64,000 bases of DNA, taken from contig DSBL01000057.1 in the NCBI GenBank assembly GCA_011049455.1, positions 1 through 64,000 on the forward strand, read 5' to 3'. Positions 52,896 to 63,658 of this stretch are shown here, piece by piece; position 1 is the first letter of the stretch, and every line of letters starts with the position of its first letter. Under the pieces are notes generated by a model that worked only from the letters and a program-made list of their open reading frames with translations, had not been told where the DNA came from and did not search any database. Origin of the DNA: Desulfonatronum sp. (GTDB lineage: Bacteria; Desulfobacterota; Desulfovibrionia; Desulfovibrionales; Desulfonatronaceae). The translations under genes and the position numbers were made by a program.

Positions 52896-55304
52896 ATGAA
52901 GAAAATTCTTCTTTGCGGCATCATCATTCTCTTTTCCTGCATTCTGATCGGCGCAGCCGGTGTCGCGGGGCTGTATTTCTGGGCGGCCAGGGATTTGCCC
53001 AGCTTCAAGAACATCACGGACTATAACCCGTCCTTGGTCACCACCGTCCTGGCCAGGGACGGGCAGGTTTTGGGCTATTTTTACAAGGAACGTCGATTCC
53101 TGGTAGAGGCCAAGGACCTTCCCCAGGAAGTCATCCGGGCGTTTTTGGCAGCCGAGGACAGCGGTTTTTATTATCATGAAGGCATCGACATCACAGGCAT
53201 TCTTCGTTCCCTGATCCGCAACATCCAGGCCCGGGGCATTGTCCAGGGAGGCAGCACCATCACCCAGCAGGTCATCAAGTCACTGCTGCTGACGCCGGAA
53301 CGCAGCTATGAACGCAAGCTCAAAGAGGCTATCCTGGCGTATCGCTTGGAAGGTTCCCTGAGCAAGGACGAAATTCTGACCATCTACCTGAATCAGATTT
53401 TTTTCGGAGCCGGCGCCTACGGCATAGAAGCCGCGGCGCGGACCTATTTCAACAAGCACGCCCAAGAACTGGATCTGGCCGAAGCAGCTCTTTTGGCCGG
53501 CCTGCCCAAGGCGCCGACGAACAACAATCCATTTCGCAATCCCTTGGCTGCCCAAGCCAGGCAGGCCTATGTCCTGGAACGCCTTCTGGCATTGGGCTGG
53601 ATATCCCCGGAAGAGCATCAGGCCGCCCTGGAACAGCCGCTGGAGTATGCCAGCAAAAGCGATCCTTCCTGGCAACAGGGTGCTTGGTATCTTGAGGATA
53701 TTCGTCGTGAGCTGATTGATCGTTTTGGCGAGCACAAGGTCTACACAGGAGGACTCAAGGTCCAGTCGGCCGTGGACCTTGACCATCAAACGGCGGCGGA
53801 ACAAGCATTGCGCAATCAACTGGTTTCTTTGGGCAAGCGGCAGGGCTGGCGCGGTCCGCTGAAACATCTTTTGCCTGCGGAAGCAGAAGCGTTTTTGTCG
53901 TCCCAATCCGTTGATCCGGCTGCTGCTCTTTCCGGGCAATGGATTCAAGTGCTCGTGGACGCCGTCCGGGAAAACGGCGCGGATATCCGCTTCAGCCGGT
54001 TTCACGGCACCATGGATGTCCGGACCATGGCCTGGGCGCGGCCTCCCGACCCGGCCAGGGCTCCGGAAGACGTGCCTCCTGTGAGTGACGCCAGGCGCGT
54101 GCTGCAGGCCGGGGACGTGGTTTGGGCTTCCGTGCTTGCTGATCCTGAAGACGAAACAACGGCAGCGATACTGGAAATGACCGATGCGGAAAGCATAGCG
54201 CAAGCCTTTGCACACTCGACCTGGAATATGGCGCTGGAACAGGAACCCGAGGTCGAAGGAGCCCTGGTTTCCATTGACCCGCATACAGGGGACGTCCTCG
54301 CCATGGTGGGCGGTTACAGTTTCCACCGCAGCCATTTCAACAGAGCCACCCAGGCCAAGCGTCAGCCCGGGTCGACTTTCAAGCCCATTGTCTATTCAGC
54401 GGCGCTGGACAATGGTTTTACGGCCGCCTCCATCCTGATGGACGCGCCCATCGTGTACACCGACTACTCCACCAGGACCACCTGGAAGCCGGAAAATTTC
54501 GAGGGAAGATTTCATGGACCGACCATGCTGCGCACCGCCCTGGTCAAGTCCCGCAATCTGGTGACCATCCGCGTGGCCCAATCCGTGGGCATTCCCCAGA
54601 TCATAGAACGGGCGAAGCTTTTGGGTCTGGATGAAGATTTTCCGCCCGATCTGTCAGTCAGCCTTGGTTCGGTTCCCGTCAGCCTGATCAATCTCTGCCA
54701 AGCCTTTTCCGCCTTTGCCAGAGACGGCTCCACCGTTGTGCCTCGGACAATTCTCTCCGTGCATACCGCTTGGGGCGATCCCCTGCTGGAAAACGACGTG
54801 CATGCAACGCCGGCTGTTTCTCCGCAAAACGCATACATCATCACAAACATGCTGCAAGATGCCGTTCAGAACGGCACCGGTGCGCGGGCCAAGGCCTTGG
54901 GCCGTCCCGTGGCCGGAAAAACAGGAACATCCAACAATGAACACGATGCCTGGTTTGTCGGATATTCACCCTATCTGCTGACCGGAGTTTATGTGGGCTT
55001 TGATCAGCTTGCTCCTTTGGGCCGGTTGGAAACAGGTGCCCGTGCGGCCCTGCCCGCTTGGCTCGCCTACCGCCAGGAAGTGGAACAGCTCTATCCCGCG
55101 CAGAATTTTTCTCCGCCTCCGGGTGTGATCATGGCCAGAATCGACGCCCAAAGCGGTCTTTTGGCCGGACCGGGCTGGGAAGGAGAAACCTATCTTCTGC
55201 CTTTCAAATCAGGCACTCAACCCCTGCAGTTGGCCAGCACGAACAAGGATGCGTCGCCTCAAGGTCTCAGCTCGGAAGAAGAATTGTTGCGGCAGATTTT
55301 TTAA
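52896..55304 (+). CDS. mrcA: Penicillin-binding protein 1A
   Basis: Transglycosylase motifs (AFLAAEDSGFYYHEGIDITGILRS; QGGSTITQQVIKSLLLTPERSYERKLKEAILAYRLE); transpeptidase motifs RQPGSTFKPIVYSAAL, SRN, GKTGTSN. Confidence 0.95.
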   Translation: MKKILLCGIIILFSCILIGAAGVAGLYFWAARDLPSFKNITDYNPSLVTTVLARDGQVLGYFYKERRFLVEAKDLPQEVIRAFLAAEDSGFYYHEGIDITGILRSLIRNIQARGIVQGGSTITQQVIKSLLLTPERSYERKLKEAILAYRLEGSLSKDEILTIYLNQIFFGAGAYGIEAAARTYFNKHAQELDLAEAALLAGLPKAPTNNNPFRNPLAAQARQAYVLERLLALGWISPEEHQAALEQPLEYASKSDPSWQQGAWYLEDIRRELIDRFGEHKVYTGGLKVQSAVDLDHQTAAEQALRNQLVSLGKRQGWRGPLKHLLPAEAEAFLSSQSVDPAAALSGQWIQVLVDAVRENGADIRFSRFHGTMDVRTMAWARPPDPARAPEDVPPVSDARRVLQAGDVVWASVLADPEDETTAAILEMTDAESIAQAFAHSTWNMALEQEPEVEGALVSIDPHTGDVLAMVGGYSFHRSHFNRATQAKRQPGSTFKPIVYSAALDNGFTAASILMDAPIVYTDYSTRTTWKPENFEGRFHGPTMLRTALVKSRNLVTIRVAQSVGIPQIIERAKLLGLDEDFPPDLSVSLGSVPVSLINLCQAFSAFARDGSTVVPRTILSVHTAWGDPLLENDVHATPAVSPQNAYIITNMLQDAVQNGTGARAKALGRPVAGKTGTSNNEHDAWFVGYSPYLLTGVYVGFDQLAPLGRLETGARAALPAWLAYRQEVEQLYPAQNFSPPPGVIMARIDAQSGLLAGPGWEGETYLLPFKSGTQPLQLASTNKDASPQGLSSEEELLRQIF

Positions 55305-55393
55305 GGTATCTTCGCGCATTGCATCCACGATCAGGCTTTTGAAGCGTTACCCTTAAACCAACGAGGCCTTTCTCGCCAAGGAGCGTCAATCCT

Positions 55394-55852
55394 ATGAGCA
55401 TTGAGATTGCAAAATCCTTCATCAAAGCGACCACCGAGGTCCTTTCCACCATGGCCATGATTTTCCCGGTCGCCGGGAAGCCTTATGTGAAGAAGGACAA
55501 CACGGCCCAAGGGGATGTCACCGGCGTGATCGGATTGACAGGAGACAGGCAAGGGACCATTTCCGTGACCTTCACCCAGCAATGCGCACTGGCCGTGGTC
55601 AAAAACATGCTTGGGAACGACATCCAGGACATTCTTCAGGACACCAGGGACGCAGTGGGTGAAATCACGAATATGATTTCAGGCAAAACCAGACAGCTTC
55701 TGGCCCAGACCGGGCTGACCATCCTGTCGGCCACACCCTCGGTGATCATGGGCAAGGATCATTCCGTATACCACATTTCCTCGGAGCCGATCATCGCCAT
55801 TCCTTTTTCGACGGATTTCGGCGATTTTACAGTGGAATTTTGTTTCCAGTGA
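55394..55852 (+). CDS. cheX: Chemotaxis protein CheX-like
   Basis: GVIGLTGDRQGTISVTFTQQCALAVVKNML...VGEITNMISGKTRQLLAQTG. Confidence 0.85.
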   Translation: MSIEIAKSFIKATTEVLSTMAMIFPVAGKPYVKKDNTAQGDVTGVIGLTGDRQGTISVTFTQQCALAVVKNMLGNDIQDILQDTRDAVGEITNMISGKTRQLLAQTGLTILSATPSVIMGKDHSVYHISSEPIIAIPFSTDFGDFTVEFCFQ

Positions 55853-56792
55853 TTCCAGCGAGTTGCTGTACCCGATCAATCTCAACCGTTTTTTGTCTTT
55901 TTTCCAAGATCTCTTTGTTGCAGCTTGTCGAATACTGACGCAGGCCCATGACCAGCCAATCCAGCACCAAAAGCGGGGAGACCTGGGCCACGAGCGCCTG
56001 TTCGGCCTGAATCAAACGTAGATCCATGTTCCGCCAAGCATGTGGAGCCCCGAGTCCGTAAAAAAAGGTCGCCAGGCCTTCCCTCGGCGAATGCTGCATC
56101 GCCGCGATCAAACTGCTTCGGCACTCATGGATCAGCCCTGCAGCCAAAGATTTGTCGATCCGGGGCTTGGCCATGGTCATGGCAAACCAACCTTTCCCTG
56201 TTCTCAAAAAATCCTCCAGGGCCGCAAGCCATTGAGCAACCCCGGGGACATTTTCTTTTTCGTCATCCCCTGAAGACGCCTTTCTGCAAGAAGAAAACCA
56301 TCCCAAAGTCAGCACCCAGCTCCGGGAAACCAGGGTTGGCAAAAGCCGCTCCCTTTGCGGGGCAAGCAGGACGAAATGATTATACGCGTCCATGTCTTCC
56401 ATGGATTTGAGCAGCGCGTTGGCCGCTTCCACCGTCAGTTCCTGGGCCTCTCCAAGGACGATGATTCGTCTACCACCCGCCTGCCGAGGAGCCTGGCCAA
56501 GCAGCGGACGCAAATCCCGCACAGCGTCAATGCCGATCCGACCCTCGCGGCCGTCCAGGTAATGCATATCCGTGAACTCCCCCTGCGCGATCCAGCGGCA
56601 AACAGAACAGGTGCGGCAGGGCTTCTGCGTCGCAGTGCAATTCAGGGCCGCGGCCCAGTACTTCGCGATCGTGGCCCGCTCCTCAGTTCTTCCGCCCTCC
56701 AGAAGAAGCACCCTGGGCGGTTGCAACAGCAAACGCCCCAGATAATCCAAGAGCCTTTCCTGGCGCGGGATAAACAAACAGTCATCAATCAT
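55827..56792 (-). CDS. holB: DNA polymerase III delta-prime subunit
   Basis: LLEGGRTEERATIAKYWAAALNC, zinc cluster CTATQKPCRTCSVC, IIVLGEAQELTVEAANALLKSMED. Confidence 0.85.
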   Translation of the reverse strand: MIDDCLFIPRQERLLDYLGRLLLQPPRVLLLEGGRTEERATIAKYWAAALNCTATQKPCRTCSVCRWIAQGEFTDMHYLDGREGRIGIDAVRDLRPLLGQAPRQAGGRRIIVLGEAQELTVEAANALLKSMEDMDAYNHFVLLAPQRERLLPTLVSRSWVLTLGWFSSCRKASSGDDEKENVPGVAQWLAALEDFLRTGKGWFAMTMAKPRIDKSLAAGLIHECRSSLIAAMQHSPREGLATFFYGLGAPHAWRNMDLRLIQAEQALVAQVSPLLVLDWLVMGLRQYSTSCNKEILEKRQKTVEIDRVQQLAGITGNKIPL

Positions 56793-56801
56793 GGAAGCCG
56801 A

Positions 56802-58094
56802 TCACTTCGCAATGCGCCTGCGATCTATGGTCTGCGTCCTGTTGGAACCTACGGAAATGATGCTCACGGGAGTATGCAGCTCCTTTTCAATCCGCAGGAC
56901 ATACTCCCTGGCCGCGTGAGGGAGATCGTCCCAGCATCGGGCCCCGCTGATGTCTTCGGACCAGCCGTTGACATTCTCGTAAACCGGCCGCACCTGTCCC
57001 AGCTGCCCTTCTCCCTGAGGTGGATGACGCAATGTCCTATCAGCCAAGACATATCCGGTGCACAGGGCGATGCGGTCCAAACCGCTAAGCACATCCAGCT
57101 TGGTCAAGACAATCTCTTGTACTCCATTTAATCGGATGGACTCCCGCAACAATGCCAGATCCAGCCAGCCGCAACGTCTTTTGCGGCCCGTAGTGGCCCC
57201 GAATTCGCCGCCCTTTTGCTGCAAATAATCGCCCGTGGAATCCGTAAGTTCAGTGGGAAAAGGACCGGAACCAACCCTGGTGGTGTAGGCCTTGACAATG
57301 CCCATGATCGTCCCGAGGAGCCTCGGCGAACAGCCCGCTCCGGCCGAGGCGTTGCCAGCAACCGTGTTGGAGGAGGTCACAAAAGGATAGGTGCCGTGAT
57401 CGATATCCAGATGGGTTCCCTGGGCTCCCTCGAAAAGCACTGATTTGCCTTGTTTATCAGCCAAGGCAAGATGTTCGGAAACATCTCCCAGATATGCGGA
57501 CAGTCGCTGTCCAGGCTCGGCGACCATTTGCAACACAGCATCGACCGACAACTCTTCAACGCCGTAATGGTGTTTCAAAAGGGCGTTTTTCTCGACCAGG
57601 GCCATGCTGATCTTCCGACGCAACAGGTCCGGCTGCAAAAAATCCCCGGCCCGGATTCCGATGCGGGAAACCTTATCCTCGTAACATGGTCCGATCCCCC
57701 TGCCCGTGGTGCCGATTTTCTCCCCTGTGCGTTTTTCTTCCCTAAGCTTATCCAGAAGCCGGTGATACGGCATGATCAAATGGGTTTTTGGACTGACCAC
57801 CAACCTTTCCGGTCGCACATCAATGCCCCTGTTCGACAGACCGTCCAATTCCCGGCAAAATACTTCAGGATCGACCACAACGCCGTTGCCGATCAGACAA
57901 ATCTTTTCGGCATGAAGAATACCGGAAGGGATCAGGTGCAAAATAAACGTCTCCTCACCGACCACCAATGTATGACCGGCGTTGTTCCCGCCTTGAAAGC
58001 GGACAATCAGTCCTGCTTCCTCGGTCAGCAGATCCACGATTTTTCCCTTGCCCTCATCCCCCCACTGCGTTCCGATGACAACCACGTTTGACAT
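56802..58094 (-). CDS. purA: Adenylosuccinate synthetase
   Basis: [58 protein letters not shown]. Confidence 0.97.
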   Translation of the reverse strand: MSNVVVIGTQWGDEGKGKIVDLLTEEAGLIVRFQGGNNAGHTLVVGEETFILHLIPSGILHAEKICLIGNGVVVDPEVFCRELDGLSNRGIDVRPERLVVSPKTHLIMPYHRLLDKLREEKRTGEKIGTTGRGIGPCYEDKVSRIGIRAGDFLQPDLLRRKISMALVEKNALLKHHYGVEELSVDAVLQMVAEPGQRLSAYLGDVSEHLALADKQGKSVLFEGAQGTHLDIDHGTYPFVTSSNTVAGNASAGAGCSPRLLGTIMGIVKAYTTRVGSGPFPTELTDSTGDYLQQKGGEFGATTGRKRRCGWLDLALLRESIRLNGVQEIVLTKLDVLSGLDRIALCTGYVLADRTLRHPPQGEGQLGQVRPVYENVNGWSEDISGARCWDDLPHAAREYVLRIEKELHTPVSIISVGSNRTQTIDRRRIAK

Positions 58095-58356
58095 TCCCCA
58101 CTCCTTGAAAGTAGATAATCTAATTTGCGCAACACGACCTCTTGCAACTAAAAAAGGCCGTTCCCAAAGTCAATGCACAGATCCTTTGAAAGTGAGCCCG
58201 GCCAACCTTCAGACATGATTGCACGTCTGTTCCTGTTCCATTTGCGGACAACTGGACGTGGACATGTAGAACCGCTGCCTCGGATTTTTTGCAGCACACG
58301 GCATCCACTGAATACTTCTCAATAATCAGCATTCTTCCAGCATTCACGTTTTAAAA

Positions 58357-59799
58357 ATGCCCCGTAGCCGAGTTTTCGCCACAGAGCGATTCATCATCTT
58401 TTTATTATTTTTTGTCCAACTTGCCCTGGTCAGCAGACAGATCTGGAACATTGATCCTCCGGGGATGATCATGCCGACCATCAGGGTTTTGGCTTTGGAT
58501 TCGGAATTGGTGCACTCCCGTCTGTCCCCCTATGGGCCGGGTTTCGAGAGGGAGCTGGTGGAAAATTTCGCTGAACAGTCAGGGGTGCATCCCGTGTGGC
58601 TGCACCCGGCCAGCCCAAAAGCAGCATGGAAAGAACTGCATGCCAAACGCGCGGACTTGTTGGTCGGCGCGGGCGACGCACCGCGGGCCGGTTTCGCTCC
58701 AAACCATCGGAGCCGCATTGTTACCGGGCCGGTCTATGCCCAACACCCCGTGGCCGTGGTTCATCAACAACAGTACAAGGCGCTCTCCGATATTTCCGAA
58801 TTGTGCGACCGCCGGGTCATGATTCCGAAAAATCCCCTCCTGCGAAGCATTTCCACGAATTTGTTGAATGATCAGGGATGCCCCACGGCCGCCCTCTACA
58901 CAGACGACGGGCCTCTGCCGGTTCAATTCAGCATCATGCAACAGTCCGACTCCCGCTTCACCATTGTGAATGCCGGCGAATACCGGTTATGGAAACCTTT
59001 TTTTCCGGAATTCCATCTATCCGAATACCTGGAAGCCATTGTGGAATACAGATGGTTCTGGAAAACGCGCAACCAACAATTGGGAAAGGATCTGCAAATT
59101 TTTTGGCGGAACAAACCGAACAATGAGCGCTTGGCCGCTCTGATGGACAGGTATTTTGGATTTTTTCCGGAAAGCCTCGATCGTTTTGAGCTGTATCAGT
59201 TCGCGAGAATGCTCAAATACGAACTGCCCCGCTACAACACCATCATCGCGGAAGCCGCCCAACGCTACGAACTTGACCCCCTGCTGCTGATCGCCCTGAT
59301 TTATCACGAGTCCGGGTTTGATTCCCAGGCTGTCAGCCGTACCGGCGTACGCGGAATCATGCAAATCACCCAGGCCACGGCACTGAGCCTGGGCTTGGAC
59401 AATCCTGATGACCCCAAGCAAAGCATCCTCGCGGGAGCCCGGTATTTGCGGCAAATCTGGGAACGATTGGACAGGGAAGGACTGACTGGATGGGATCGCT
59501 GGTTTTTGGCCTTATCAGCCTACAATCAGGGTCTGGGACACACCTGGGACGCCATGGACTTGGCAAAAAATCTGGGACTCCAGGAAACGAGCTGGAAAAA
59601 CGTGAAGGAGGTCTTCCCCCTGCTCAGCCAGCCGGAATACTTTTCCAAATCGCGCCATGGGTACACCCGCGGACGCGAAGCCGTGGCCCATGTGGAGTCC
59701 GTGCGCTACTACCACTATATTCTGCACGGCCTATTCAGTCTTGGGAGGGACGAAGGGAAGCACCTTGGCCGGCTTGGATTGATCAACCGGGCGTCTTGA
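58357..59799 (+). CDS. MltF-like membrane-bound lytic transglycosylase (SBP_bac_3-like + SLT domain)
   Basis: N-terminal solute-binding-like region; SLT motifs LLIALIYHESGFDSQAVSRTGVRGIMQITQATA, ALSAYNQGLGH. Confidence 0.9.
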   Translation: MPRSRVFATERFIIFLLFFVQLALVSRQIWNIDPPGMIMPTIRVLALDSELVHSRLSPYGPGFERELVENFAEQSGVHPVWLHPASPKAAWKELHAKRADLLVGAGDAPRAGFAPNHRSRIVTGPVYAQHPVAVVHQQQYKALSDISELCDRRVMIPKNPLLRSISTNLLNDQGCPTAALYTDDGPLPVQFSIMQQSDSRFTIVNAGEYRLWKPFFPEFHLSEYLEAIVEYRWFWKTRNQQLGKDLQIFWRNKPNNERLAALMDRYFGFFPESLDRFELYQFARMLKYELPRYNTIIAEAAQRYELDPLLLIALIYHESGFDSQAVSRTGVRGIMQITQATALSLGLDNPDDPKQSILAGARYLRQIWERLDREGLTGWDRWFLALSAYNQGLGHTWDAMDLAKNLGLQETSWKNVKEVFPLLSQPEYFSKSRHGYTRGREAVAHVESVRYYHYILHGLFSLGRDEGKHLGRLGLINRAS

Positions 59800-60060
59800 G
59801 CCGGTCTTTGGCCGGGCCAAGGGACGGGATGGGTTTTCCGGGCTGCTTCCGGGTTGCTGCTGGGCCGCCCAATGATGGTTGAAAAGATGATTCTTCCATC
59901 GCAGAACTTGTATCAATCCCAAAACCATCACGGCCTGCTCCCATTTTTTGGTGGGTTGAAATTCCCTGGCCAAGCCTTCATATTTATCCCACAAGGACGT
60001 CAAGGATGCTTCGTCAAAAGCGGCAAGCTGCTCGGCCAACTTGGTCAACACCTTTTCCAC
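59731..60060 (-). CDS. Conserved-looking hypothetical protein
   Basis: 109-aa ORF convergent with the transglycosylase (69-nt overlap). Helical N-terminus and Pro/basic tail. Coding nature supported mainly by ORF position. Confidence 0.55.
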   Translation of the reverse strand: MEKVLTKLAEQLAAFDEASLTSLWDKYEGLAREFQPTKKWEQAVMVLGLIQVLRWKNHLFNHHWAAQQQPGSSPENPSRPLARPKTGSRRPVDQSKPAKVLPFVPPKTE

Positions 60061-60317
60061 GGGTACTCCCCTTTACTTCGATTCGGAACGCGCCAAATGC
60101 ACGATTGTTTCCACAAAACTCTCCTAAGTCTTCCCACGTTGATTTTCAAGTCGCGCTACAAAGCATGATCCCTTCCTCGCCCAAACATCCGGATCTGTAT
60201 TTTGACCGCGAGATAATGGATTCAACTCCACGTTTATATGGAAAATATTCTATTCTCATGAACTTCTGAATTCGACTTGATTGTTTAATACTATATTTCG
60301 CAGCAACAGGAGCCACA

Positions 60318-61592
60318 ATGCCAAGCTTGAAGGACATGTACCGGACCCTGGCCAAGGACCCTTTTCCCTTGGAAATGACCATCCGCCTTGGGGACCAGGA
60401 ACTTCATTTTCGCAAACGCACCTGGACCATCCAGGGCGAGGAACGGGGATTGCGCTACGGTGAAAATCCGGATCAGCCCGCTGCTCTGTATGCCCTGACC
60501 CGGGGCTCACTGAACCTGGGCGGGATCGACTTTCATCCGGCCGGTCGCGGCCTGGTTTCGGCCCTGACCGAGGAGCACATGCTTCAGGCCGGGAAACATC
60601 CCGGGAAAATCAATCTCACGGACGTGGACAACGGCCTGAACATTCTCCAGTACCTGCATGCCAAACCCGCGGCGGTGATCCTCAAGCACAACAATCCCTG
60701 CGGGGCCGCATGGAGCGATCACGGTCTGGAGACGGCCTTGAGCAAGGCCTTTTGGAGCGACCGCATTGCCGCATTCGGCGGCGCCGTGGTGGTCAACAGG
60801 CCCGTGGACGCGTCCTGCGCGGCCTTTTTGGCAAAATCGTTTTTTGAGGTGGTGGCGGCTCCTGATTTTGAACCCATGGCCCTGGACGCCCTTACAAAGC
60901 GCAAAAGTCTGCGCATCCTGCGCATTCCGGGCCTGGGTCGGCTGGACGAGCTTTGCACCGCCCCGTTTTTGGACATCAAATCCCTCCTGGACGGCGGCCT
61001 GATCGTGCAATTTTCCTTTCGCAACAAAATTCTCGCGGCGTCCGACTTTCTGCCTGCTTCGGCCCAAAAGGAAAACGTTCTGATCCATGCCAGATCGCCC
61101 AATGCCAGGGAAATGGACGACCTTGTGTTCGCCTGGGCCGTAGAGGCCGGGGTGACTTCCAATTCCGTGATCTTTGCCCGCGACGGCGCCACCGTGGCCG
61201 TGGGCACCGGAGAACAGGACCGGGTCGGCTGCGTGCAACTGACCATACACAAGGCCCGCACCAAATACGCCGACTGGCTCTGCTTCACGGAACTGAAACA
61301 ATCACTGTATGAACTGCAACAGCAGGCCATGACCGACAACGACGCCCAGGCCAGGCTCGCGGACATCGAAGCCCGCACCCGGCTGGCCAAGGGCGGCCTG
61401 CCCGGCAGCGTCATGGTTTCGGACGGGTTTTTTCCGTTTCGGGACGGAGTGGACTTGGCTGTGGCCCAGGGCGTCACGGCCATTGCCCAACCGGGCGGAT
61501 CAATGCGGGACTTTGAAGTCATCGAGGCCGTAAACCAAGCCGAACCGCAGGTGGCCATGGTCTTTACCGGTCAACGTTCCTTCAGGCATTGA
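60318..61592 (+). CDS. AICAR transformylase (standalone PurH C-terminal domain)
   Basis: LRYGENPDQPAALYAL, KPAAVILKHNNPCGAAWSD, SDGFFPFRDGVDLAVAQGVTAIAQPGGSMRD. No cyclohydrolase (MGS-like) domain in the ORF. Confidence 0.9.
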   Translation: MPSLKDMYRTLAKDPFPLEMTIRLGDQELHFRKRTWTIQGEERGLRYGENPDQPAALYALTRGSLNLGGIDFHPAGRGLVSALTEEHMLQAGKHPGKINLTDVDNGLNILQYLHAKPAAVILKHNNPCGAAWSDHGLETALSKAFWSDRIAAFGGAVVVNRPVDASCAAFLAKSFFEVVAAPDFEPMALDALTKRKSLRILRIPGLGRLDELCTAPFLDIKSLLDGGLIVQFSFRNKILAASDFLPASAQKENVLIHARSPNAREMDDLVFAWAVEAGVTSNSVIFARDGATVAVGTGEQDRVGCVQLTIHKARTKYADWLCFTELKQSLYELQQQAMTDNDAQARLADIEARTRLAKGGLPGSVMVSDGFFPFRDGVDLAVAQGVTAIAQPGGSMRDFEVIEAVNQAEPQVAMVFTGQRSFRH

Positions 61593-63649
61593 TCAGGAAC
61601 CCAATGGCCATTGTCTCTCTCCCCCCCGGACCCGGCTCCATTGTGGAATACCTTCAGGACAACGAGCCCCAAATGGCCATGGTCCTGGAGGAACAAAACG
61701 GACGATTGCGCCTTTTCACCCGGCGCGGCCGGGAAACGACCATGCCCGCAAGCCGTCTGCTGCCCTGGGTCGGTCCCAGGCACCCTCTTCCGTCTTCTCG
61801 TGCCGAGATGGAGGAACGCCTGGCCCGCCATCAGGAAATGCGTCATCAGGCAGCCTCGGTCATCAACGTCATGGAGATCTGGACCTTGGCCCAGGGAGAA
61901 CTGGAAAGCGCCTCCCTGGAATGGTTCGCGGGCCTGATCTGGGATAACCCGGATGCGGACAAATTGGCGGCTTTGGGCCGGGCGCTTCTGGATGCAAAAA
62001 CCCATTTCAAGTTTCAGCCCCCGCTGTTTTTGATTCATTCCCAGGAAATCGTCTCGGCCCGGTTGGCTGAACAGGAAGCCGCCCGAAAATCCCGGGAACT
62101 GGTTCTCGCCGGGCAGGATTTTTTCGTTGATCTTTGGAAATCAGGCAAAGTGATAAATCCGCCCGAAGAGATCGTTGCAAGGGAGCTGGCCGACCTGCTG
62201 CTGCGCCGGATCAGACGGCCGGAGGATCAGGCCGATGACCCCTTGTGGCGCAACCTGACCAAAAAAATTCCGGAACATCCCCATCAGGCCCTGCTGTTGG
62301 CCCAGGCCTGGGGGCTGCTGCCCCCGCATTACAATTATCTGCTGGATCAAACAGGGTATGACTGGCAGGATGACTGGAGCCAAGTTCATGCCCGGGAAAT
62401 TCAAAGCATCCACCAAAAAGTCACCACCCAGAAACGTTCATCCGATGTTACCGAACTGATCAGCGTGGACTCCGAATCCACCCGGGACATTGATGACGCC
62501 TTCAGCCTGTCGCGCACCGAGGACAAGGGTTTTGAGCTGACCATGGCCATTGCCTGCCCCTGCCTGGATTGGCCGTGGAATTCAGAGCTGGACATGGCCG
62601 TGGCCGACCGGGCCTCCAGCCTGTATCTGCCTGAAGGCGTCAGCCACATGCTTCCGGAACTTCTGGGCACGGAGGTGTTTTCCCTGCGCGCGCACAAAAC
62701 GCGTCCGGCCTTGTTTTTACAGCTTTGGCTCGACGCCCGGGGCATGGTGGAAAAATTCTCTCCACGCATGGGCTGGGTTGAGCTTCAAGAAAATACCCAC
62801 TATCTTGCAGTTGAAAAGGCCATTGAAGCCTGTGTCGAACCCTATTCCGCCGCCTTTGAGCTGGCGGTTTTGCTGCGCGACGCCCGGATCAGCCAGGGAG
62901 CCGTGGTTTTTGATCAGCCCGACCCGGAGTTCATACTTACAGGGGACAAACCGGATCCACGCATCCTGTTGGAGCCAAAACCAGCATCGCCCAAAGCTCA
63001 GCTTCTGGTCAGCGAATTGATGATCCTGGCCAACACTGAAACGGCCCGCTGGGCGAACCAGCAGGATTTGCCGCTGATCTACCGGACCCAGAACGTGGCC
63101 TTGCCGCCCGGCAGCGCGGGACAGTATACCCGGCCGGAAGACATGTATCGCATGTCCAGGCTGCTGGCCAACGCCACATTGCGCACCAAGCCGGATCTGC
63201 ACGCCAGCCTGGGGGTTCGGGCCTACGCCTCGGTGACATCACCGCTGCGCAGGTATGTGGATTTTTTGAATATCAGCCAGGTCATGCACCTGCTCATGCA
63301 CGGCCGGGCACGTCTTTGCCGGGAGGAAATGGAAACGGGACTGCCCCAATGGAAAGCACGGCTGGAGGCCGTGAACCGAATCCAGCGCTACCGAATCCGT
63401 TACTGGAAGCTGCTCTATCTGCGTCAGCAGGGGCAGGATCATCTTTGGCCGGCGGTCCTGGTGGACGAAACACATGCACAGGCGGTATTTGCCTTGCCTG
63501 CGCAACAAATTCTGGTTCGAGCGCCCAAAAGGCTGATCGGAGAAAAATGCTTTGTGGGCAACAGATATTTGTTGCGGATTGGAAAAGTGGATCCCCTGCT
63601 CAACGAAATCAAGGTGCTGGAAGTACGCGAAGATCAAACAGACCGATAG
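61589..63649 (+). CDS. RNB-domain ribonuclease (RNase II family)
   Basis: LISVDSESTRDIDDAFSL; YLPEGVSHMLPELL...VFSLRAHKTRPAL; LGVRAYASVTSPLRRYVDFLNISQ. Confidence 0.88.
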   Translation: MIRNPMAIVSLPPGPGSIVEYLQDNEPQMAMVLEEQNGRLRLFTRRGRETTMPASRLLPWVGPRHPLPSSRAEMEERLARHQEMRHQAASVINVMEIWTLAQGELESASLEWFAGLIWDNPDADKLAALGRALLDAKTHFKFQPPLFLIHSQEIVSARLAEQEAARKSRELVLAGQDFFVDLWKSGKVINPPEEIVARELADLLLRRIRRPEDQADDPLWRNLTKKIPEHPHQALLLAQAWGLLPPHYNYLLDQTGYDWQDDWSQVHAREIQSIHQKVTTQKRSSDVTELISVDSESTRDIDDAFSLSRTEDKGFELTMAIACPCLDWPWNSELDMAVADRASSLYLPEGVSHMLPELLGTEVFSLRAHKTRPALFLQLWLDARGMVEKFSPRMGWVELQENTHYLAVEKAIEACVEPYSAAFELAVLLRDARISQGAVVFDQPDPEFILTGDKPDPRILLEPKPASPKAQLLVSELMILANTETARWANQQDLPLIYRTQNVALPPGSAGQYTRPEDMYRMSRLLANATLRTKPDLHASLGVRAYASVTSPLRRYVDFLNISQVMHLLMHGRARLCREEMETGLPQWKARLEAVNRIQRYRIRYWKLLYLRQQGQDHLWPAVLVDETHAQAVFALPAQQILVRAPKRLIGEKCFVGNRYLLRIGKVDPLLNEIKVLEVREDQTDR

Positions 63650-63658
63650 GAGGTAACA

